Notes: a model not told the origin generated them from the letters alone. A stretch of DNA of 64,000 nt from Kaiparowitsia implicata GSE-PSE-MK54-09C (GCA_019359435.1 JAHHHI010000071.1:1-64000); one strand, 5' to 3'; positions 17,000 through 26,488 are shown, numbered from the stretch's first letter. Translations and numbers: made by a program.

Positions 17000-18340
17000 T
17001 TACTCAAGGTTTGATCCTGTTCTCAGCGTTTCTTGAACTTGGCGATAGAGGTTTTCTACTAGCTGCTGATCTCGCACTTGAGCTAGGCCCTCATAGCTGC
17101 CTTGCAAAATCATTTCAGCTTGCTGTTCTAAAACGATTCGGTCATGTGGACGATGGGTGCAGCTACCAATTTGGGCGATCGCTCTTAACAAATGCAGCGT
17201 TACAGCAATATCCGCTTTCCCATAATGGCGAATTTGATCAAATGCAATATTAACGAGCTGGTCAAATGCCAAAGGTTTAGCAATGATTCGCAATTTATGT
17301 TCTTCATCGTAGCGATACATTGAGGGGAGTTTGCGTTCAGCCAACCGCGATAGCCCCGCGCCAAGACGATCAATACATCGAATTGCTGTGAAGGGATCGT
17401 TGATGCCAGGGGAGAGCGTACGCAGGGCAATTTCGACTAATTGGTTAATCGGAAACTCCACATCCTGCTGCTCTGTTCTCTCGTTACCTAACAAAAATGC
17501 CCGATTAATTTCGTGGATCAACTTTTGGTTGACCTGGCTGTGTGGATATACTCGGATGATGCGGTTGCCTTTGGTTATAAACTCTCCTGGCTTGAGTGGC
17601 AGGTATAGCAACAACTTATATCGGCAGGCTAATTTCATCAACAATTGGTCATCAATGACTTGCAAATAACCTGTTTGAGTAGATTTAATCGAGCAAGCTT
17701 GGGTATTGAGTTCTTCAGGAATTGCTTCGATTGGGTGGTATGCGTCTTCTGATTCTGGTTGTCCGATCTCTTCTGGAAACAGGCGATCAATTGCGTCATC
17801 TAGTTCGTCAGCAACATCTGCAATCACATGAGATGCTTGAATAATGGTTGAGGCGTGATGAATAAAGTAAATTAGCACTCCTATACTGGCAATGGCTAGC
17901 AGAATGCTAATGGTGACGGAGAATTGGGGTACAAAATAGTCATAATCTTCCCCATGGATCATTCGCAGCACTAACAAACAATATAGGAACGTGGCAATGA
18001 ACGTGCCTAAGACAATTTGGTTTCCTTTATCTTGCATAAAATTTCGCAGCAGGCGCGGCCCAAAGTTAGATGCGGCAAGCTGCAACGCAACAATTGTGAT
18101 AGAAAAGGCTGTTGCGGCAACGGTCATCATTGAACTGGCGATCGCAGACAGTAATGCTCTTGCTCCGTCTGGCCCACCTGCATAGATCCAACTGATTTCG
18201 CCAGTCTGAATCGCCTCTGCTTGATCAATGGCTAACATCGAAAACGCTAATACCATGCCACCCAACGCCATCAAGCTAGGCAAGAACCAATAGCTTGACT
18301 GTAAGGAATCCCAAAATTTGCGGAGTTTAACATTTCTCAT
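17000..18340 (-). CDS. DUF2254 membrane protein
   Basis: This 446-residue protein has four to five N-terminal membrane segments up to about residue 170 (for example WFLPSLMALGGMVLAFSMLA, MMTVAATAFSITIVALQLAA and FSVTISILLAIASIGVLIYF). A long cytosolic part follows, containing two modules around ACSIKSTQTGYLQVID and LVEIALRTLSPGINDPFTAI. ALSPGINDP-type motifs are diagnostic of DUF2254. Function is unknown. It is 75 bp downstream of a DUF389 gene, another uncharacterised membrane family. Confidence 0.88.
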   Translation of the reverse strand: MRNVKLRKFWDSLQSSYWFLPSLMALGGMVLAFSMLAIDQAEAIQTGEISWIYAGGPDGARALLSAIASSMMTVAATAFSITIVALQLAASNFGPRLLRNFMQDKGNQIVLGTFIATFLYCLLVLRMIHGEDYDYFVPQFSVTISILLAIASIGVLIYFIHHASTIIQASHVIADVADELDDAIDRLFPEEIGQPESEDAYHPIEAIPEELNTQACSIKSTQTGYLQVIDDQLLMKLACRYKLLLYLPLKPGEFITKGNRIIRVYPHSQVNQKLIHEINRAFLLGNERTEQQDVEFPINQLVEIALRTLSPGINDPFTAIRCIDRLGAGLSRLAERKLPSMYRYDEEHKLRIIAKPLAFDQLVNIAFDQIRHYGKADIAVTLHLLRAIAQIGSCTHRPHDRIVLEQQAEMILQGSYEGLAQVRDQQLVENLYRQVQETLRTGSNLE

Positions 18341-18414
18341 TTATTATTTTCCTATTGAACTATTAAACAGACGTACCTACTCTGTTGAGCTTAGTTCTCT
18401 AAATTGCTGAGATT

Positions 18415-19698
18415 TTATGATTGATTGGGAGGGTCAAGTACGGTCACGTTTACCAGAGGTGTAACGTTGATTCGTTGCGCGATCAGGCGAGTTTGAATGG
18501 TCTGAGTTAACCGATCGCGAATGGTTTCATTGGGTTCTGCTGTGTCGGGCGATCGCTGCACATATACAACAGTCAATAATGTGTTCTGTCCTGAAATGTC
18601 TGATCGGGTGAAGCGCACATCAGATTCCACTAATTGAGCGGAAGGGTCTTGTTCAATGACCTGATAAACTTCAGCATTGGCCCGTTGGGCAAGACTAGCC
18701 CGCTCCAAATTTGGTGGGTTATTAAATTGCCAGATCAATAATCCAACTACCGCTCCTATCGTAATCAAAAGAGCGATTGGAAAAACTATCTTTTTGCCCC
18801 GTTTGTATCTAGCTCCTCGGGTTGATAGCCCGACTCCGCGAAACAGCAGCGATGCGGATAAATTAATGCCACACAGCTGCAAAAGCAGTAGAAACACGCC
18901 ACCTGTCACCATGTCCCACCGACCGATGGCTATAGACATCCCCACAACCCCAGCGGGTGGGGCAAGAGAGGCGGCCACAAGCATTCCGGTTGCAGCTCCA
19001 GAAACCAGGCTGCTGCGTTCTGATTGCACTAAATTTAGTGCCCCGGCAGCTCCAGCCGTTAAGGGTAGCAAAATCGCCACGGCAGAAACTTGACTGCGCT
19101 CTAGCAGTTGCGGTGTGGCGATCGCCTGTTGAAACACTACGCTCAGGATGGCGGTTACGGCAATTGTCACACTCAATGCAATGAAGTATCTCAACAGGCT
19201 GCGGCCCAAAAGTTTGCGATCGCCTCGTGCTGTTGCAAGGGCGACATTCATCGCGGGCCCTGCAAAGGGTGCAATAAGCATCGCGGCCGTTAGAAGATAG
19301 GCCGTGTTAGTGTAAAGCCCAATCCAAACTACTATCCCGGCAAGGGCGGCATATCCTAAAAAACCGTTCCAAGACCCTACACTTTGCAAGCCCGATAGAA
19401 ATATCTCGACTGGGCTACGCAGCTCGACATTTGTAACTTGGTCTGCGGCTTGATTAGCCGGTGGGTGGAGTGCCATCACGCCAGACGGTGCTAGGGTTAT
19501 CTGCACATCCGTCAACGCCTCCAACTGATCCAGGAGTCCCTCAACCTTCCGGTTAGAAATATGCAGAATAACCAAATCCAAGGCGCGATCCAGGCTGTTT
19601 GCTTCCATCTGAGCCAGATGTATGCCCTGATGCTCTTGGGCGATCGCCAGCACTTCCTTTCCATGCCCACGCGGAACTTGAATGATAAGTTGACGCAT
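18415..19698 (-). CDS. DUF389 (TIGR00341-type) membrane protein
   Basis: This protein of about 427 residues starts with a soluble ferredoxin-like domain (MRQLIIQVPRGHGKEVLAIA). A DUF389 membrane domain of about six helices follows, including YLLTAAMLIAPFAGPAMNVA and LAPPAGVVGMSIAIG. A C-terminal periplasmic or cytosolic domain (SAQLVESDVRFTRSDISGQN) ends the protein. Start ATG 19698 fits the family N-terminus; earlier in-frame codons add a 40-residue extension unlike homologues. Function is unknown. It is probably cotranscribed with the DUF2254 gene 75 bp downstream. Confidence 0.87.
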   Translation of the reverse strand: MRQLIIQVPRGHGKEVLAIAQEHQGIHLAQMEANSLDRALDLVILHISNRKVEGLLDQLEALTDVQITLAPSGVMALHPPANQAADQVTNVELRSPVEIFLSGLQSVGSWNGFLGYAALAGIVVWIGLYTNTAYLLTAAMLIAPFAGPAMNVALATARGDRKLLGRSLLRYFIALSVTIAVTAILSVVFQQAIATPQLLERSQVSAVAILLPLTAGAAGALNLVQSERSSLVSGAATGMLVAASLAPPAGVVGMSIAIGRWDMVTGGVFLLLLQLCGINLSASLLFRGVGLSTRGARYKRGKKIVFPIALLITIGAVVGLLIWQFNNPPNLERASLAQRANAEVYQVIEQDPSAQLVESDVRFTRSDISGQNTLLTVVYVQRSPDTAEPNETIRDRLTQTIQTRLIAQRINVTPLVNVTVLDPPNQS

Positions 19699-20267
19699 AA
19701 CTTGCTTTGTTATAACTAGACCGATGCAACCCACTACAAAATTCGGAATTTTACATAGCTTGCACAGCAAATGGGGTAGGATTTTCTGTCGCTTCGAATA
19801 GGACTTTAATGACGGCAAGCGATTTGAATTAACGTTTGCGAGTTGCGAGTGATGTGATGTTTGGAAAGGTGGAATAGGTAGGTTTTTCCAAAAAACGCAT
19901 TGATTTTATTTCTGATTTCATTTTCATAGAGTGGATATAACTCAACATCTCATATCAATCTCCGTTTCAATCTCTAGCAACAGGAAGATTTAGTCTTTTA
20001 TTTTGAACCTCAGCGCAGAACCGATGGCTTTACTCCACACTGCTGTGGACTCAAAACGATGCATTATTCAGCATAAAAATCCCTAATCTCGATACGTGTT
20101 GAGCCACACGCGTCGAAATTAGGGGTTTATGGTTGGATTTGGCCTGAAATCACTGCTGTGTTGACTAATTCCCGAGCAGTCATTACACAACTATTCAGAC
20201 TATCTAGAGGCTTGTCTGGGGAGCCTGTCTCGGTGTTCAGCGAGATCGCATGCTAACAGCAACAAGG
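19699..20267. other. 570-bp gap with the nupC terminator
   Basis: No gene seen. The promoter of the DUF389/DUF2254 pair is expected just above 19698. A hairpin terminator for the nucleoside transporter gene lies at 20075-20125. Confidence 0.5.
20075..20125 (-). terminator. rho-independent terminator of the CNT transporter gene
   Basis: On the minus strand, CCCCTAAT and TCGA pair with TCGA and ATTAGGG (plus-strand arms at 20081-20099 and 20107-20125, with small mismatches). The arm is followed by ATTTTT. It lies about 140 bp after the stop codon. Confidence 0.65.
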
Positions 20268-22001
20268 TTACGGGCTGGCTTCAGGAGGGGCTGCTTCCTC
20301 GAAAGGGGGAGGAGCCTCCTCTTGTCCGACGGGAGCAGGTGCTGCTTCGGGGGGTGCCTCAGGCAGTACATCTGCGGGCGGCACCTCTTCCGGTGGGACT
20401 TCTGCTGGTGGGGCTTCTGCTTCAGGCTCAACAGGGGCTGCGTCGGCTGGCGTATCGGCTGGAGCGTCTGCTGGAGCGTCAGGCGATGCCTCAGGAGCTG
20501 GCGCGACTTGGGTTTCCGCAGGGGGTGTGCCAAGAATACTGGCGTCGCCATCCACATAAAATAGACCTGCAGCGGCAGCGGTCATGATGGTGGCGAGGGT
20601 TCCTACAAAGAGTGCCTTCCAGCCGAGAGAGGCGATTTCGCGGCGGCGAGTCGGAATAAGAGCGCTGATACCTCCCACAAAGATGCCGACAGAGGCGAGG
20701 TGGGCAAACCCCGATAGGGCATAGCTGATAATTACCAAAGCGCGATCGCTCAATTCCCCCGTGGCTGAGGCTACCGCAAGCTCCTGATAGGGTGGGATGG
20801 CGGTTTCGAATAAGCGCCGCCCAATAATGACAGAGGAGCGCCACAGTTCATCCCACTCTAGCGACACACCGGTGAGCACCGTAAGCGGCATAAATAGAAT
20901 GCCGAGTAGGTTTTGCAAGGTAATCACTTCAAAGAATTCGCCAAAAATACCGGGCAAATTCGCTAGCCCTGCAAACACTTGGTTGATTAGATAAACAAAC
21001 GCCAGAATCAAAATCAGCACAGCGGCAATGGAGACGGCCATTTTTACCCCATCGAGTGCGCCGACAATGGCTGCATCTAACGGGCTAATGCGCTCTTTTC
21101 GGGCAGTTTCAGCGTGTGTATGGGTGGTGCGATCGCCCACTAAATGGGCTTCATCATCTACCAGGTCGGCTGGCACCTCTCTGCCGGTGGTGTCTTCAGG
21201 AATTCCCCCTGCGGTTAGGGGCACGCCAGTTTCTGGCAGCACAATTTTTGATAGCACAAAGCAGGCGGGAATCGACATAATGGAGGCCGAGACTAGGTGC
21301 CCTGCAATGTTGGGGAACACATCGCGCAATACCCCGGCATAGACGGCCAGAGTTGAGGATGCTGAGGTGCCAAAACAGCAGGACAAGACGGTCAGCAGCT
21401 CGCTGCGAGTCATTTTGCTGAGAAACGGCTTAACGGCGATCGCCGACTCGATCCCCACAAAGATATTGGCGGCACCGCTGAGGGATTCTGCCCCGCTGAG
21501 ACGCATGGTGCTATAGAAAATCCAGGCGAAGAAGGCCGTGATTATCTGCATAATCCCCAAGTTATAGAGCAGCGCCATAAACCCAGAGAAAAAGATCACC
21601 GCTGGCAACACCCGAAAGGCAAACACATAGCCCAACTGAACGGCGCACAACCCCGGCAAGACTTCTCCGGGCACTGGCGGGGTGCAGGTTGCTCCCTCTG
21701 CTAAGGGGCTGAGCAGCAGCGGCTCTTGCCCGGGCAGCGGCACCAAGCTGCGACCAAACACAAACCGTGCGCCAAAGTCCACGGCTTCGAACAGCACATT
21801 GATGGAGTTCCCAAATATTTCAACCAGATCACGGGTAAAGGGAACCCGAAACACAAAGAACCCCAGCACTAGCTGCAGCATGATGCCAGTGATGACAATT
21901 CGCCAAGGGAAGAGGCGCAAGCTGCGTTTTTCAGAAAACGCCCAAGCTACCAGACACAAGCCTACGATCCCGACTAGGGACATTAAATTGAGAAACCCCA
22001 T
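20268..22001 (-). CDS. concentrative nucleoside transporter (NupC/CNT family)
   Basis: This protein of about 577 residues has about ten membrane helices. CNT motifs include the segment starting NIFVGIESAIAVKPFLSKMT, then LLTVLSCCFGTSASSTLAVY, and later YALSGFAHLASVGIFVGGIS. It should import nucleosides with a cation. ATG 22001 has GGAGG ten bases upstream. Unusually, the last 90 or so residues are low-complexity Pro/Ala/Glu (for example DAPADAPADTPADAAP), which CNT proteins normally lack. This tail is highly acidic and probably disordered. Confidence 0.88.
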   Translation of the reverse strand: MGFLNLMSLVGIVGLCLVAWAFSEKRSLRLFPWRIVITGIMLQLVLGFFVFRVPFTRDLVEIFGNSINVLFEAVDFGARFVFGRSLVPLPGQEPLLLSPLAEGATCTPPVPGEVLPGLCAVQLGYVFAFRVLPAVIFFSGFMALLYNLGIMQIITAFFAWIFYSTMRLSGAESLSGAANIFVGIESAIAVKPFLSKMTRSELLTVLSCCFGTSASSTLAVYAGVLRDVFPNIAGHLVSASIMSIPACFVLSKIVLPETGVPLTAGGIPEDTTGREVPADLVDDEAHLVGDRTTHTHAETARKERISPLDAAIVGALDGVKMAVSIAAVLILILAFVYLINQVFAGLANLPGIFGEFFEVITLQNLLGILFMPLTVLTGVSLEWDELWRSSVIIGRRLFETAIPPYQELAVASATGELSDRALVIISYALSGFAHLASVGIFVGGISALIPTRRREIASLGWKALFVGTLATIMTAAAAGLFYVDGDASILGTPPAETQVAPAPEASPDAPADAPADTPADAAPVEPEAEAPPAEVPPEEVPPADVLPEAPPEAAPAPVGQEEAPPPFEEAAPPEASP

Positions 22002-22175
22002 ATGGCAGAAGCCTCCGCGACTGGCAAGCAAACACGCCTGAATTCTAATCTAAGACGTTCCAGAATTTTCACCCTTTTTATGAAGCGGAGGATTAGCGTT
22101 AAGACTGCTCTCTCGATTACCGAGTGATAACGCCAGACTAAATCTGGGCTGAATAACGGTTTTAAGCCCTTGGCT

Positions 22176-22218
22176 TGCCCAGCATACTGGCTGTGGTGCA
22201 GGCAGTATGCTGGGCAAT
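22176..22218. promoter_or_regulatory. 15-bp perfect inverted repeat in a divergent promoter region
   Basis: TTGCCCAGCATACTG (22176-22190) is repeated inverted at 22204-22218 around 13 bases. It lies between the divergently transcribed CNT transporter gene (start 22001) and the small gene at 22270, so it is not downstream of either. An operator, an mRNA leader hairpin or a mobile repeat are all possible. Confidence 0.45.
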
Positions 22219-22269
22219 CAGCGTTAGGATGAGGGGGTCTTCTTTACCATTTTATTTGGGCGATCGCCT

Positions 22270-22560
22270 ATGGATGCTTTTGCTCCCGTTCCGCCAGCGT
22301 GGACTGAGCCAGCCGTGCATGCCGTTGAGTTTTGTTGCCCTCAGTGTCGAGCGGCTGCCACTGAGGCGCACCAAGTGTGGATGAATCGGCGATCGCCCGT
22401 CTTTACAGAAGATCACGGTCGCAAGTGGCAAGAATTTTATCGCTGCAATTGCGGCACAGCCTGGTGGGCTTGGAGTAGCGATCGCCCGCCCAGCGACCTC
22501 GCCAAGCCCGACTCAACCGAGCCCATGTGGTGGCTCGATCGCGGCATTGAGGATGTGTAG
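22270..22560 (+). CDS. small protein with zinc-ribbon-like cysteines
   Basis: This 96-residue soluble protein has CPQC at about residues 23-26 and a second pair CNC at about 59-61 in EFYRCNCGTAWWAW. The spacing suggests a zinc ribbon. Many aromatic residues follow. It resembles small conserved cyanobacterial proteins of unknown function. It is convergent with the phosphate transporter gene (65 bp between stops). Start is ATG 22270 with no strong ribosome site. Confidence 0.65.
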   Translation: MDAFAPVPPAWTEPAVHAVEFCCPQCRAAATEAHQVWMNRRSPVFTEDHGRKWQEFYRCNCGTAWWAWSSDRPPSDLAKPDSTEPMWWLDRGIEDV

Positions 22561-22624
22561 CAACCCCATACAGCAACATTTGGGACTTGCTATCTGGGAC
22601 TCGCCACATGAGAGACGCTGAGAC

Positions 22625-23869
22625 TTAGCCCCCTATGGTCTGGCGCAGCTGGATAAGGCCGAGGGCGATCGCACCACTTAATGCAGCAGCAGCGGGCACT
22701 GTCACCCCCCACGCTAGCGCAATGGGCCGCAGCGTTTTCCCCTGAATGGCAGAGGCGTGGGATGGTTTCGCCGCCAGCCGCGCCAGCCCCACGCCGACCA
22801 CCGCCCCCACCAGTGCATGAGACGTTGACACGGGGAGCCCCAGCCTGCTTGCGAGCAGCACAGTGGCAGCAGTCGCAAACTCGGCAGCAAAGCCCTGACT
22901 CGGGTCGAGCTGTAGAATTTCCTTGCCGACGGTTTGAATCACCCGTCCCCCCGCCATCACCAACCCCAGCACGATGCCCCCTGCCCCTACTCCCAACACC
23001 CACAGCGGCAGCGCGGCAGAGTGGAGCGGCACCTGCTGGGTGCGCTGAATTGTCAGAATGACTGAGAGCGGGGCAATGGCATTGCCAACGTCATTAGACC
23101 CATGGGCAAAGGCAACGCAGCCCGCCGTCACAATCTGTAAGCGGGCAAAGCTGGCCTGCACAGAACCACTGCGCAACGCGGCTAAGGTTAGCAGTCCCGT
23201 GGCGATCGCCCCCACTCCCAGCGGTAGCACTGGCGGCACCAGTCCATTAGACGCCGTTGAGAGAGGGAGGGCGATCGCCACCTGAGGCCAAATTACGGCA
23301 CCCACTACCATGACCCATCCACTACAGAGCCAGGGTAGCCATTCGTATAACTGCGCTAGGGGAAGCGGAGCCGTCAAAATCCATCGCTCAATCGTGCGGT
23401 AAAGGACAGCGGCGATCGCCCCGCTCAGCAGCGGCGTCACCACCCAAGCCAGAGAAATGGCGCCGACAACTGACCAATGGACGACCGTTGCCCCGGCACT
23501 CACAACCCCAAACCCGGCGATCGCCCCGACCACTGCATGAGACAGTGACACGGGTATCCGTAACCATGTGGACAACTGTAGCCACACCCCAGCCGCCAAC
23601 AGCACTGCTACCATCCCTGTCGCTAGCAGTTGGGGCTGTGGGGCAAAGGCTGACACCTCTAGCACCTCTGTCGCAAGGGTGCTGGCTACCCTTGACCCTA
23701 GTAGCAGCGATCCCAATAGCTCCATCACAGCGGCGATCGCCAAGGCCTGCCGCAGCGATAGTGCCCCTGAGCCAACCGAAGTGCCCATCGAATTCGCGAC
23801 ATCGTTCGCACCCAGATTCCAGGCGACGTAAAATGCTAAGGCGCAGATCAATCCAAATTCAATCATCAA
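22625..23869 (-). CDS. inorganic phosphate transporter, PiT family
   Basis: This 414-residue protein of ten to twelve helices carries the two inverted PiT signatures. These are GANDVANSMGTSVGSGALSL near residue 20 and AHGSNDVGNAIAPL near residue 255. Each is followed by a serine-rich half-helix ending in SLSHAVVGA or STSHALVGA. PiT proteins import metal-phosphate or phosphate with Na+ or H+ at low affinity. It is encoded alone; no PhoU-like pit accessory gene is adjacent. Confidence 0.94.
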   Translation of the reverse strand: MMIEFGLICALAFYVAWNLGANDVANSMGTSVGSGALSLRQALAIAAVMELLGSLLLGSRVASTLATEVLEVSAFAPQPQLLATGMVAVLLAAGVWLQLSTWLRIPVSLSHAVVGAIAGFGVVSAGATVVHWSVVGAISLAWVVTPLLSGAIAAVLYRTIERWILTAPLPLAQLYEWLPWLCSGWVMVVGAVIWPQVAIALPLSTASNGLVPPVLPLGVGAIATGLLTLAALRSGSVQASFARLQIVTAGCVAFAHGSNDVGNAIAPLSVILTIQRTQQVPLHSAALPLWVLGVGAGGIVLGLVMAGGRVIQTVGKEILQLDPSQGFAAEFATAATVLLASRLGLPVSTSHALVGAVVGVGLARLAAKPSHASAIQGKTLRPIALAWGVTVPAAAALSGAIALGLIQLRQTIGG

Positions 23870-24224
23870 TAGGATTAGAGTCAGCGTTAGGGAGCGGTAT
23901 TCAGGTCATGAGGTTGTAGGGATGCAGCCTGTCTAGTACAACCTGATGACCAATCTTAATGACCCATTTTTCAACTGCATAAATTCTAGAGACTGTTCTA
24001 ACTTTCAACTGCTCTAACTTTCAACTAAGGAGAGGATTGCATTGGCTAGAGTTTTGGTTACTCTAGAGTTTAGGTTCTCTAGGGGTTAGGTGATTGAGCG
24101 ATTGCCCCATTATCAATTTCGTACATCAAATTCGCCCAAATAATGCAGTCTACAGTCTGAACCATCGCATGACGGCTTATGCCACAACTGTAGCGTTATA
24201 GTCCGCGCCCTATCAGGCTCCATC
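23870..24224. other. 355-bp gap with a 16-bp-period tandem repeat
   Basis: The region lies between divergent genes. TCTAACTTTCAACT occurs at 23997-24010 and again at 24013-24026. Nothing else was recognised. Confidence 0.4.
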
Positions 24225-24605
24225 ATGTCTTCCTCCTTGCCTGCACCCGCCACATCCACTGCTCAGACCGTGACTCTGCGGGTGGCGATCGCCCGGCTAA
24301 AACGGCCCATCACGACAGCACTACAACGCGGCTATACTCATGCAGAGGTCGCGGCACTGCTGTCCCAAAGCGGCATTCCCATTTCTGCTAACTCGCTCCG
24401 CTACTACCTGCGGGCGATCGCCCAGCCCGCTCGCCCCGCTAAATCGTCCTCTGCCTCTCGGTCTGCCTATCGTTTAGCCGATCAGCCTGCCCCGCCTCAA
24501 TCGGTGCTGTCGCTAAAACGGGCGCTATCAGCAGCACCAACCTCTCGCCTGCGCCGCAATGTAGAAGATGTGATGGACTATCTACTCGACGATGCGGCTC
24601 TCTGA
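24225..24605 (+). CDS. hypothetical protein with a helix-turn-helix-like N-terminus
   Basis: This is a 126-residue basic protein. Residues 18-63 (LRVAIARLKRPITTALQRGY, then THAEVAALLSQSGIPISANS, then LRYYLRAI) look like a helix-turn-helix. It resembles those in small DNA-binding or mobilisation-type proteins, where a GYT/S-x-EVA-x-L-L motif is followed by SxNSLRYYLR. The middle is Ala/Ser/Pro-rich and probably a linker. A C-terminal helix RLRRNVEDVMDYLL follows. DNA binding is inferred from pattern only. No mobile genes are adjacent. Confidence 0.6.
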   Translation: MSSSLPAPATSTAQTVTLRVAIARLKRPITTALQRGYTHAEVAALLSQSGIPISANSLRYYLRAIAQPARPAKSSSASRSAYRLADQPAPPQSVLSLKRALSAAPTSRLRRNVEDVMDYLLDDAAL

Positions 24606-24784
24606 AGAATTTTTCTGCAGATGGCACGGTTGGACGAAGTTGCTAGTGAATATAGATAAGGCATTGCATCGTTGGGATGCGTGTTCAATAGGTCTTAGGA
24701 AATTTCCAGAAAAGAAGATACTAGCTTCAATCCAGCGACTACAGCCGCTGTAGGGAAACTACTTTCCAAAAGTCGCCTTAGTCA

Positions 24785-25594
24785 ATGCTCAGCAGGTCGA
24801 AAAAAGATATGGTGGACAATCGCTCTACGCATTCAAAATATCGGAATTCCAGGTTACGAATAATGATGTCTGGGTCTTTAGTGCTGCAAAGTGGAACGTT
24901 TGGATTAATATCTGGCGGCATCTTGGGGCTGCTTTTTGGGTTATGTTTTTTCTCGGCTGCTTTGTGGACTGGTGCAGTAGGTGCGGGTTTGGGGCTTGCG
25001 TTGGGGTTGGTGAATGGACTGTTTCTGAGTGTAATAACAGGCTTATTTTTCTTTCCGCTGCTGCACATTCGGCTTTATCAAGCAACAGCCATCGTGATGA
25101 GTGCATTAATATCTGGTGCAGGCACTGCCAGTTTTGGCCCTTGGTATTTTGCAGAAAAAGTGATGACGCCTAGTTCAGCAGTTTTCATCGGGTTTAATTC
25201 TGTCATGGCTTCACTCATTGCAGGCTTAGCTGGTGCGTTAATAGGCCAATATATCGCTCAATGGTATGAACAGACCTGGATGAGAGAGTCGCAAGTGCCC
25301 CCAGGGCAGAGGATACCATTCGGGGTGATCGCCCCAAACCCAAGACATCACCTACGTCAGGCCTTCTGTGCTCAACGTCGAGTCTGGCTAGGCGTTTCGG
25401 TCTTGGCATTGCTCAGCCCATTGGTTGGAAACTGGCTGTTGCGTCGCTTAGTTTGCGGTACTCAGGACGTCATCACTTGCCTGCCCTCTCCACGTCTTTA
25501 TACATCAGTCATCGCCGGGTTCAAGGCCTCTAGTCCTGCAGTGGTGATTATTCTTCTAATAGTTGCATTCCGGAAATGGCGAGCCAACTGCTAA
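24785..25594 (+). CDS. hypothetical polytopic membrane protein
   Basis: This is a protein of up to 269 residues. Glycine-rich membrane segments lie at about residues 30-75 (GLISGGILGLLFGLCFFSAA, then GAGLGLALGLVNGLFLSVIT), 95-115 and 130-160. One more segment is near 205-222 and one at the C-terminus. No family motif is recognised. The soluble loop around residues 165-200 is Arg/Pro-rich. The true start may be ATG 24863 or 24866, which would remove a polar 26-residue leader. Its codon choice and composition are less GC-rich than neighbours. Confidence 0.6.
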   Translation: MLSRSKKDMVDNRSTHSKYRNSRLRIMMSGSLVLQSGTFGLISGGILGLLFGLCFFSAALWTGAVGAGLGLALGLVNGLFLSVITGLFFFPLLHIRLYQATAIVMSALISGAGTASFGPWYFAEKVMTPSSAVFIGFNSVMASLIAGLAGALIGQYIAQWYEQTWMRESQVPPGQRIPFGVIAPNPRHHLRQAFCAQRRVWLGVSVLALLSPLVGNWLLRRLVCGTQDVITCLPSPRLYTSVIAGFKASSPAVVIILLIVAFRKWRANC

Positions 25595-25744
25595 AGTTGC
25601 TAGCAATACAGTCAGTTCTATTGCAATAAAACCAGATGCAATAGAACCAGATCTGAGTGATTAGACCTTTCGCTTTGTAAGGGTTTCGGCTCACCAAACC
25701 CTTCTAACTATTGGCTAGCGTCACGAGTATGAAGCAAGCTTCCA

Positions 25745-26488
25745 TTACGATACGGCCTGGCTGTAGGCCGTGCTGCTGCGCCCGTAGCGCTGTGCAGTCG
25801 CCCGCATGTATTCCACATTGAACCGATAGCCGACGTTTCTCACTGTTTGAATCAGATTTGGATGACGGGGGTCATCTTCAATTTTTTTCCGCAGTGACAG
25901 CACATGCGTATCGACGGTGCGGCGATTGTCGATTTCATCGGGCCAAGCCTTTCTTAGCAGCTCAGCTCGGCTCAGCGGCAGGCCTCCCGCCTGGGCCAGC
26001 ACATACAGCAAGCTAAACTCTTGCGGTGTTAGGTCGACGACTTCCCCCTTAAAGTAGACCCGGCGTTGCACCAAATCGATTCTAAGGTCGCCATACTCCA
26101 TGAGTGTTGAGGCTGGCATGGCGCGATTGCGGCGAATGAGAGCATCCACCCGCGCCAAAAATTCTTGCATACCAAAGGGCTTTGTGAGATAGTCATCGGC
26201 TCCGGCACGCAGACCCGTCACCACATCTACCTCGGTGCCGCGTGCCGAAAGAATCATCATCAGCGGTTGATAGTTTTGGTACAGCCAGCGGCAAAATTCT
26301 AAGCCGTCGCCGTCGGTCAGATCAATATCGAGAACGAGCACGCGAGGCTGGCGATTGAGAAAGATGTCTCGACCCTGCTGCAAGTTGGCAGCCTGATGCA
26401 CCGTGAAGCCTGCCTGTTGCAAGTGCCAGCTAAGGAGCGATCGCAGGTGAGGATTGCCCTCAACAACTTGGATGCCATTGGTTGCCAC
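25745..26488 (-). CDS. OmpR/PhoB-family response regulator, atypical receiver
   Basis: This 247-residue protein has an N-terminal receiver (about 5-120) and a C-terminal winged helix (about 135-230, with PQEFSLLYVLAQAGG and RTVDTHVLSLRKKIEDDPRH). The phospho-acceptor is Asp54 (LVLDIDLTDGDGLEF), and the switch Lys is in DDYLTKPFG. The usual pair of acidic Mg-binding residues is reduced to Glu10-Gly11 (VVEGNPHL), so phosphorylation may be weak or absent. Cyanobacterial NblR is a regulator reported to work without phosphorylation; kinship is possible but not shown. No histidine kinase is adjacent. Confidence 0.9.
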   Translation of the reverse strand: MATNGIQVVEGNPHLRSLLSWHLQQAGFTVHQAANLQQGRDIFLNRQPRVLVLDIDLTDGDGLEFCRWLYQNYQPLMMILSARGTEVDVVTGLRAGADDYLTKPFGMQEFLARVDALIRRNRAMPASTLMEYGDLRIDLVQRRVYFKGEVVDLTPQEFSLLYVLAQAGGLPLSRAELLRKAWPDEIDNRRTVDTHVLSLRKKIEDDPRHPNLIQTVRNVGYRFNVEYMRATAQRYGRSSTAYSQAVS

